Of a DNA stretch of 5,835 nt, positions 1 through 4,357 are shown piece by piece. Each line of letters starts with the position of its first letter. Within the stretch, counting starts at the first letter, position 1. The stretch comes from Calditrichota bacterium (lineage in GTDB: Bacteria > Calditrichota > Calditrichia > RBG-13-44-9 > J075). The notes beneath the pieces were generated by a model. It ran no database searches. It saw nothing but the letters and a program-made list of their open reading frames with translations, and was not told the origin of the DNA. Where the stretch lies: positions 1 through 5,835 of the forward strand of contig RFIL01000389.1 in NCBI GenBank assembly GCA_003695285.1. Reading direction: 5' to 3'. A program made the translations under genes and the position numbers.

Positions 1-27
1 ATTTGCACCTACAAAACCTCAGAATTG

Positions 28-34
28 AAAGGAG
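28..34 (+). promoter_or_regulatory. Ribosome binding site of the persulfide dioxygenase gene
   Basis: AAAGGAG lies 4 bases upstream of ATG 39. It decides the start in favour of position 39 over the in-frame TTG at position 3, which would add 12 residues that do not look like the start of the family. The promoter must lie left of the window. Confidence 0.8.
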
Positions 35-38
35 TATT

Positions 39-1478
39 ATGTTTTTTCGGTGGCTATATGATGAAAAATTAGCACAATCTTCTTACTTTCTCGGATGTGA
101 ACATACTGGAGAAGCCATCGTTGTTGATCCTCTTCGGGATGTAGAGAAATATATTCGAATTGCCGAAGAGAAGTCGATGGAAATTGTTGGAATCGCTGAA
201 ACCCATATCCATGCCGATTTCCTTTCTGGAAGCAGGGAACTGGCGGAAAAAACCGGTGCAACCTTGTATCTCTCCGAAGCAGGTGGTTTTGATGAAGATT
301 ATCTCTGGTTAAATCAAAACCAACATGGTGGAAGTTACCGATATCAGTTACTTGACGATGGTGATATTTTCTCCATCGGCACAATTGAATTTACAGTTTT
401 GCATACCCCGGGACATTCTCCGGAACACCTCAGTTTTCTGGTAAAGGATACCGGTAATGGTGCCCTTGATCCCATAGGGATTCTCACCGGCGATTTTGTT
501 CTCGCTGGGGATGTTGGACGCCCCATTTTAGCTGATCGGGAACTTCAGGATCAATCGATTGCCGAGATGTATGCCCAACAGATGTTTGACTCCCTCCAAC
601 GATTCCTCGAATTGCCAGATTTTTTACAGGTATGGCCCGCACATGGCGCCGGTAGCATTGATGCCAAAGTTCCTCGAGCCATTCCATTCTCCACGGTGGG
701 CTATGAGAAACGGTACAACTCCGCAGTCCTATCCCTCGAAAAACCATCTTTATTTTCCAAAAACATGTTGATGGGGATACCGGATGCACCTCCTTACTTT
801 AAACGAATGAAACGCCTTAATCGTGAGGGGCCTCCTTTGTTGGTAAAATTCCCTTCGCCGGAACAGGTGGACATCCCAACCCTGATAAATCACCTATCAT
901 CCCCGGGAATTATCCTCGATACCCGTGACTGGGCTGATTTTCAAAAAGCTTATCTTCCCGGTGCATTACATACCCCTCTCAAGCCCTCATTTCCCACTGT
1001 GGTGGGATCCTTTGTATTAGACCCTGGAAGCCCCATATTTCTGATAATAGAGCCAGCTCATCTCCAGGAAACTATCACCGATTTGATTCGAATAGGATAT
1101 GACAACATTGTCGGATTCGCAACTCCCCAACAGTTACAACAGTATTTTCAGGATGGTGGCCATTACGAACAGGTGACCACACTGCCGATTACCCAATTTT
1201 CGAAACATTCCTCGGGGACATCTGGGATGCTCCTGGATGTTAGACGCAGCGATGAGTTTATGGAAGGTCATTTACCGGATGCTATTCACATCCCCCACAC
1301 GCAACTTGCCGAGCGGATAGAGGAACTACCGGATCAGGAGCCTATTTTTGTACATTGCCGAACTGAAGGACGTTCAGCCTATGCGGTGAGCTTGTTAAAA
1401 GCAGTGGGTAAAAATGCCATTCAATTAACGGGGGGATATCTCGCCTGGGAAGAAGCCGGTAGGGAAATTATTCGTTGA
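39..1478 (+). CDS. Persulfide dioxygenase-rhodanese fusion (CstB-like metallo-beta-lactamase-fold protein)
   Basis: The 479-residue product is a probable cytosolic enzyme that oxidises low-molecular-weight persulfides to sulfite and can transfer sulfane sulfur. Residues 1 to about 230 form a metallo-beta-lactamase domain: THIHADF (55-61), HTPGHS (122-127), TGDFVLAGDVGR (150-161) and WPAHGAG (199-205). By analogy with ETHE1, the iron ligands should be H56, H126 and D152. The canonical HxHxDH motif ends in F61 instead of His, which fits a mononuclear site. Residues about 280-375 form a degenerate rhodanese domain (LDTRDWADF, 293-301) with E338 near the position of the catalytic Cys. Residues about 385-479 form an active-looking rhodanese with LLDVRRSDEF (398-407) and C440 in VHCRTEGRS. 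Dioxygenase, pseudo-rhodanese and rhodanese is the CstB order. An upstream TTG at position 3 is open, but ATG 39 has the better ribosome binding site. It converges on metK. Family assignment is firm; substrate is inferred. Confidence 0.93.
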   Translation: MFFRWLYDEKLAQSSYFLGCEHTGEAIVVDPLRDVEKYIRIAEEKSMEIVGIAETHIHADFLSGSRELAEKTGATLYLSEAGGFDEDYLWLNQNQHGGSYRYQLLDDGDIFSIGTIEFTVLHTPGHSPEHLSFLVKDTGNGALDPIGILTGDFVLAGDVGRPILADRELQDQSIAEMYAQQMFDSLQRFLELPDFLQVWPAHGAGSIDAKVPRAIPFSTVGYEKRYNSAVLSLEKPSLFSKNMLMGIPDAPPYFKRMKRLNREGPPLLVKFPSPEQVDIPTLINHLSSPGIILDTRDWADFQKAYLPGALHTPLKPSFPTVVGSFVLDPGSPIFLIIEPAHLQETITDLIRIGYDNIVGFATPQQLQQYFQDGGHYEQVTTLPITQFSKHSSGTSGMLLDVRRSDEFMEGHLPDAIHIPHTQLAERIEELPDQEPIFVHCRTEGRSAYAVSLLKAVGKNAIQLTGGYLAWEEAGREIIR

Positions 1479-1547
1479 TTCCACCCTACCCAAAAGCAGG
1501 AGAACAAATTTAGTGTACATTCCCTGAAACGAAACCTTTCCTAGTAG

Positions 1548-1583
1548 AAAAAATCGGGGCTGTCTAAAAAGCCTGATTTTTTT
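1548..1583. terminator. Probable bidirectional intrinsic terminator
   Basis: AAAAAATCGGG (1548-1558) can pair with CCTGATTTTTT (1572-1582) through 11 base pairs including one G-U wobble, around a 13-base loop, with a T run on the plus-strand side and a complementary A run on the other. It sits 69 bases after the stop of the persulfide dioxygenase gene and would also face transcripts leaving metK. On the minus strand, the outer 18-bp arm of the palindromic element is likewise followed by TTTTTT. It overlaps the left end of that element, so the repeat may serve as the terminator for both genes. The stem is AU-rich, so strength is uncertain. Confidence 0.55.
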
Positions 1584-1689
1584 GCCATTCTGAGGAACGA
1601 ACTGACGAAGAATTTCATGAATTATACACATAACGGGAGATTCTTCGCTCCGCTCAGAATGAGAGTATTACCTTTTTAAACAGCCCCGA
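1554..1689. repeat. MITE-like palindromic element between convergent genes
   Basis: The ends are 18-bp inverted repeats: TCGGGGCTGTCTAAAAAG at 1554-1571 and CTTTTTAAACAGCCCCGA at 1672-1689, differing at one base. Nested inside is a second inverted repeat: CATTCTGAG (1586-1594) with CTCAGAATG (1653-1661), and GAAGAAT (1607-1613) with its near-complement ATTCTTC (1640-1646). A transcript could fold into one long hairpin. No transposase is encoded and no clear target duplication is visible, because both flanks are A-rich. Similar CATTCTGAG...GAAGAAT palindromes are, from memory, dispersed in intergenic regions of several environmental bacterial genomes. A non-autonomous transposable element or a REP-type repeat are both possible. 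Confidence 0.72.
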
Positions 1690-1710
1690 AAAAGTTTTAA
1701 CAATACAGCC

Positions 1711-2871
1711 TTAAATGAGAGCTCGAATTTCCTCCACCCTATCGAGCTTTTCCCAGGTGAAATTTTCATCCTCTCTTCCGAAATGCCCGTAGGCGGCAGT
1801 TTTTCGATAACGGGGTTTCAATAAATCCAGTTGCTGAATAATACTTCGGGGGCGTAAGTCAAAAACCTGCTCCACAATTTTGACAATTTTTTCCTTTTCA
1901 ATTTTACCGGTACCAAAAGTTTCAATCATTATTGAAACCGGTTCGGCATGACCGATGACATAAGCAATTTGAATTTCCAGTCGATCCGCCACCCCGGCAG
2001 CCACCAGATTCTTAGCAACATATCGGGAAATATAGGCTCCGGATCGATCCACTTTCGTGGGATCTTTTCCAGAAAAAGCTCCTCCTCCATGACGGGCCAT
2101 CCCACCATAGGTATCAACAATAATTTTTCGCCCCGTTAACCCGGTGTCGGAATAAGGGCCACCAATCGTCCAGACTCCTGTTCCATTTAAAATATAACTT
2201 TCTGGTGACCGTTCAAACGGGATTCCATATTGGTTAATTAGAGGAACGACAATTTCTTCATACACTGTTTCTTTTACTGTATCAACAGAGACTTCAGGAT
2301 GGTGGGGAACTGCTAAGACAATTTTGTCAATGGCTACCGGTTTCCAATCTTCATATCGCACCGTCACCTGGGATTTACCATCAGGGCGGAGAAAAGATAT
2401 TTTTCCGGTTGTTCGTGCCGTATCAATAGCCTCCACCAAACGATGCGCCATGATAATCGGGAAAGGCATATATTCTTTGGTCTCGTTAGTGGCAAAACCA
2501 AACATCATCCCCTGATCACCGGCACCCCCCTTATCAACTCCAACAGCTATCTCCGGGGATTGTTTATGGATTCGATTGATAATTTCACATTGATGATCAA
2601 ATTTGAGAGTTGGGTCTGTGTAACCGATTTCCGCAATGGTTTTCCGGGCTAATTCTTCATAGGGTATGGATTGATCCTCCGGGATGGAAACTTCTCCCGC
2701 CAGAACGGTTAGATTCTCGGTAACCAGCGTTTCAATGGCGGCTCGATTGCGAGACACATCACCACTCAATTGATAAATTGCATCTACTATGGTATCGGAA
2801 ACCGAATCACAAATCTTATCAGGATGACCGGCAGAGACGGACTCTGAAGTAAACAAAAAATTTCTTTTCAT
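1711..2871 (-). CDS. metK: S-adenosylmethionine synthase (methionine adenosyltransferase)
   Basis: This cytosolic enzyme makes S-adenosylmethionine from methionine and ATP, releasing phosphate and pyrophosphate; it supplies methyl groups and is normally essential. The 386-residue product has the usual bacterial length and all signature motifs: SAGHPDKICDSVSD near the N terminus (13-26, with the catalytic-region H16), the GAGDQGMMFG loop (116-125) and the glycine- and lysine-rich GGGAFSGKDPTKVDRS segment (262-277). The C terminus, with AAYGHFGR (359-366) and FTWEKLD, is intact. The start is supported by GGAGG at 2878-2882, six bases upstream. It follows the VOC gene after a 166-bp gap with no SAM riboswitch that I recognise. 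It converges on the persulfide dioxygenase gene with the palindromic element between them. I see no frameshift or missing motif. Confidence 0.98.
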   Translation of the reverse strand: MKRNFLFTSESVSAGHPDKICDSVSDTIVDAIYQLSGDVSRNRAAIETLVTENLTVLAGEVSIPEDQSIPYEELARKTIAEIGYTDPTLKFDHQCEIINRIHKQSPEIAVGVDKGGAGDQGMMFGFATNETKEYMPFPIIMAHRLVEAIDTARTTGKISFLRPDGKSQVTVRYEDWKPVAIDKIVLAVPHHPEVSVDTVKETVYEEIVVPLINQYGIPFERSPESYILNGTGVWTIGGPYSDTGLTGRKIIVDTYGGMARHGGGAFSGKDPTKVDRSGAYISRYVAKNLVAAGVADRLEIQIAYVIGHAEPVSIMIETFGTGKIEKEKIVKIVEQVFDLRPRSIIQQLDLLKPRYRKTAAYGHFGREDENFTWEKLDRVEEIRALI

Positions 2872-2884
2872 AAAAAACCTCCGG

Positions 2885-2900
2885 GATAAAATGTACCAGT
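2885..2900 (-). promoter_or_regulatory. Motif upstream of metK shared with the VOC gene
   Basis: Read toward metK, this is ACTGGTACATTTTATC, ending just before the GGAGG ribosome binding site. The VOC gene has nearly the same string, ACCGGTACATTATC, in the same place. TACATT could serve as a -10 box and the match could mark a shared promoter or operator, but no convincing -35 box is visible and the leader would be very short. Confidence 0.3.
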
Positions 2901-2935
2901 GTGTTCAAATTAATTTTCAATCTTTTTCAAAGAAA

Positions 2936-2962
2936 TGCCGCTGAAGGAATCTCTTCTCGGCA
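2936..2962 (-). other. Hairpin in the VOC-metK gap (weak terminator or leader structure)
   Basis: TGCCG (2936-2940) pairs with CGGCA (2958-2962), and an inner GAAG (2943-2946) pairs with CTTC (2953-2956) around a six-base loop. In the direction of transcription the stem is followed by TTTCTTTG, too broken a T run for a good intrinsic terminator. It could attenuate readthrough from the VOC gene into metK, or be a chance pairing. The same bases can be read as the end of a short cysteine-containing frame after the VOC stop codon. Confidence 0.25.
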
Positions 2963-3037
2963 ATGTGGGCAAAATTTAAATCTCGAAAGGCACCCCTCCA
3001 AGTAGTAATTTATAATCGCCCCAATATCTCTCCCAGT

Positions 3038-3454
3038 TTATCCGGAAAGCACTTTTTCAGAAATTCCCCAAATTTGGGGAGTGGTAATTTCCACACTATT
3101 ACCGGCTGGATCTCGAAAATACAAAGAAGACCCACCGGAAGGCCATTCCACTCTCGCTTCGATGGACACATGATTTCTTTCCAGATGTTCTACCCATTGC
3201 GCTAATTCCTTTAAAGGAACCCCAAAAGCCAGATGCCCCTTGCCTGTATATCCATGAGGTGGAACATCCTGGTCTGCCCGTTGTGTTTCTTCCGGATTGA
3301 ATAAAAGAACCATGCTATTGCCACATCGGAAAAAAACATGACGCCCCTCTGATTTGGAAACGAGCTGAAGACCTAAAACCTCTTTATAAAATTTTTCCAT
3401 TGACTGCAGGTCTGTTCCGTACAAACATGTCTCAAGAATATAATGTGCTCTCAT
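3038..3454 (-). CDS. VOC-superfamily (glyoxalase/bleomycin-resistance fold) protein
   Basis: A 138-residue, single-domain vicinal-oxygen-chelate protein, probably a cytosolic metalloenzyme. Its two beta-alpha-beta-beta-beta modules can be followed: ETCLYGTDLQSMEKFYKEVLG (8-28) opens the first, and GHLAFGVP (73-80) to the end forms the second. LYFRDPAGNSVEI (111-123) is the classic closing motif. Likely metal ligands are E8, H74 and E122. The superfamily includes glyoxalase I, FosA/FosB thiol transferases and extradiol dioxygenases, and the sequence does not say which reaction applies. The frame is open to 3511, but the first 19 codons lack family likeness, and ATG 3454 has a ribosome binding site and begins the typical first strand. 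It lies 74 bp after the DinB-like gene, same strand. After its TAA the frame stays open for 36 more codons (see findings). Confidence 0.9.
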   Translation of the reverse strand: MRAHYILETCLYGTDLQSMEKFYKEVLGLQLVSKSEGRHVFFRCGNSMVLLFNPEETQRADQDVPPHGYTGKGHLAFGVPLKELAQWVEHLERNHVSIEARVEWPSGGSSLYFRDPAGNSVEITTPQIWGISEKVLSG

Positions 3455-3464
3455 AAATATGTGA

Positions 3465-3469
3465 CTCCT
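3465..3469 (-). promoter_or_regulatory. Ribosome binding site of the VOC gene
   Basis: AGGAG on the minus strand, 10 bases before ATG 3454. It favours this start over the farther upstream in-frame ATG at 3511, which would overlap the spacer and the shared upstream motif. Confidence 0.6.
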
Positions 3470-3483
3470 GATAATGTACCGGT
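3470..3483 (-). promoter_or_regulatory. Motif upstream of the VOC gene shared with metK
   Basis: Read toward the VOC gene, this is ACCGGTACATTATC, directly followed by AGGAG. It matches the metK leader motif except for one base and a two-base length difference. TACATT may be a weak -10 box, with TTCTTG 17 bases upstream as a poor -35 candidate. If real, the VOC gene and metK have their own similar promoters rather than relying only on readthrough. Confidence 0.3.
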
Positions 3484-3528
3484 ATTGCGTTGAAACAAGA
3501 AACCATTCCAAACACCAGCACCTTGAAT

Positions 3529-4002
3529 TTAATGAATCGCCCCTTCTTTACCTAACAACCTTCTCAATATTCCCGTCTGACCCACATGATATGCTTCATG
3601 GAAGTGTAACCCGATGAGCTTTTCGGCAAGTGTTTCCTGATCATCCAATTCCCTTCGCCTCAAATCCTGAGGTGACAGATTTTTGATGGTGGTTAATAAT
3701 TGTTCCTGGGAATTTTCTAAAAGATTCAGTAAGTCATCCCATGGAAGTCCCTGTTGCGGCTCAGTAATCGGTTCTGAACCTCGTTTATAGCGGCTCGCTA
3801 ATGACTCCTCCAGAACCGGTTCCTTATTTAAACAGAAAAAAATTAAGTTTCGGGTTGCCAGAATATGGCCGGTTACCCAATTGAGACAATTTCCGCCGGG
3901 AACTGGTTGAAAAAAACTTTCCTCTTCACTAATTCCGTCCAGATTTTTCATCAGGCAATAATAATTGTATTGAAACATTTTAGCCAGTTCATCTGGTGAC
4001 AT
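3529..4002 (-). CDS. DinB-fold metal-binding protein (DinB/YfiT-like putative metalloenzyme)
   Basis: A 157-residue protein of the DinB/YfiT-like four-helix-bundle superfamily, of typical length. The metal-binding triad is visible: H46 in NWVTGHILATRN (41-52), and H135 and H139 in HFHEAYHVGQTG (133-144), the characteristic HxxxH of the last helix. There is no signal peptide or membrane segment, so it should be cytosolic. Characterised relatives include bacillithiol- or mycothiol-dependent S-transferases and isomerases, and many members respond to stress or DNA damage; the substrate here cannot be told. ATG 4002 has GGAGG at 4007-4011 with a short 4-base spacing. An internal Met at residue 9 would truncate the first helix and is unlikely. 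It is the first of three minus-strand genes (DinB, VOC, metK) and is divergent from the GH13 gene. Confidence 0.9.
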   Translation of the reverse strand: MSPDELAKMFQYNYYCLMKNLDGISEEESFFQPVPGGNCLNWVTGHILATRNLIFFCLNKEPVLEESLASRYKRGSEPITEPQQGLPWDDLLNLLENSQEQLLTTIKNLSPQDLRRRELDDQETLAEKLIGLHFHEAYHVGQTGILRRLLGKEGAIH

Positions 4003-4208
4003 GATACCTCCAGAAAATTATTTTCCGAACTTATATTGCTGCTTTTGCGCTACCCCAGAGTTGCCTTATAAGCTTCTTGACCATCTACTTTCAACCAAAA
4101 CCGGTTTTTAAATGGCCATTCATTAGAAATTTCAACTATGGCTAATGTTTTTCTCCCCTTTTTCCTTGAATGAGTCGTTAAGGTTTTATAACTTTTCCCG
4201 CCAACTAA

Positions 4209-4301
4209 ACAGTTATCGACATTTATTGGTGAATCCAAAAGTTAATCTGTATTCATACACTCGGAGGAGCCTATCTCATTTTAACTCTTGTCAATAACTG
4301 T
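4209..4301. repeat. Imperfect 12-bp inverted repeat in the divergent promoter region
   Basis: ACAGTTATCGAC (4209-4220) is the reverse complement of GTCAATAACTGT (4290-4301) at 11 of 12 positions. Inside, AGTTAA (4240-4245) is mirrored by TTAACT (4281-4286). The arms are about 70 bases apart, so they could be paired operator half-sites or the ends of a small element. The right arm overlaps the region where the GH13 promoter should lie. Chance cannot be excluded in AT-rich sequence. Confidence 0.35.
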
Positions 4302-4347
4302 GGCTTTACCGTTTCATATTAAATTATAAAACACTTTTCGAATTGTC

Positions 4348-4353
4348 AAAGGA
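4348..4353 (+). promoter_or_regulatory. Ribosome binding site of the GH13 gene
   Basis: AAAGGA lies four bases before ATG 4358. It fixes the start of the long open frame and is preferred over GGAGAG at 4434-4439, which precedes an out-of-frame ATG at 4449 and leads only to a short frame. Confidence 0.65.
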
Positions 4354-4357
4354 ACGC

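Larger units (their letters stand above)
4003..4357. other. Divergent intergenic region with inverted repeat and possible gene remnant
   Basis: These 355 bases separate the DinB-like and GH13 genes and must hold both promoters. On the GH13 side, an A/T-rich stretch (CATATTAAATTATAAA, 4315-4330) contains possible -10 boxes, but no good -35 at proper spacing: TTGTCA at 4288-4293 is too far and TTTACC at 4305-4310 too near. On the DinB side, AATATAAG on the minus strand is the best -10 candidate. An imperfect 12-bp inverted repeat is annotated separately. On the minus strand, 4238-4050 stays open for 62 codons from a TTG, reading like a beta-rich protein near its end, but has no ATG or ribosome binding site. 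No tRNA or recognised small RNA is seen. Confidence 0.5.

Noticed and set aside
1425..1631. Minus-strand 68-codon frame at the convergent junction
   Set aside because: It spans the end of the persulfide dioxygenase gene and part of the palindromic element, has no supporting ribosome binding site and no family likeness.
1554..1689. CRISPR array or toxin-antitoxin locus
   Set aside because: The repeats are two nested inverted pairs, not regularly spaced direct repeats, and no small coding pair is present.
1948..2652. Several short plus-strand frames opposite metK
   Set aside because: They lie antisense to an intact, well-conserved metK and show no protein-family features; they are reflections of metK codon use.
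2872..3037. SAM riboswitch upstream of metK
   Set aside because: The gap is long enough, but I could not find the SAM-I core (the AGAGGTGG and GATGAAACC segments) or recognisable SAM-II, SAM-III or SAH riboswitch cores. A covariance-model search would settle it.
2963..3205. Plus-strand 80-codon frame opposite the VOC gene
   Set aside because: It lies antisense to the VOC gene and its spacer, and lacks a ribosome binding site and family motifs.
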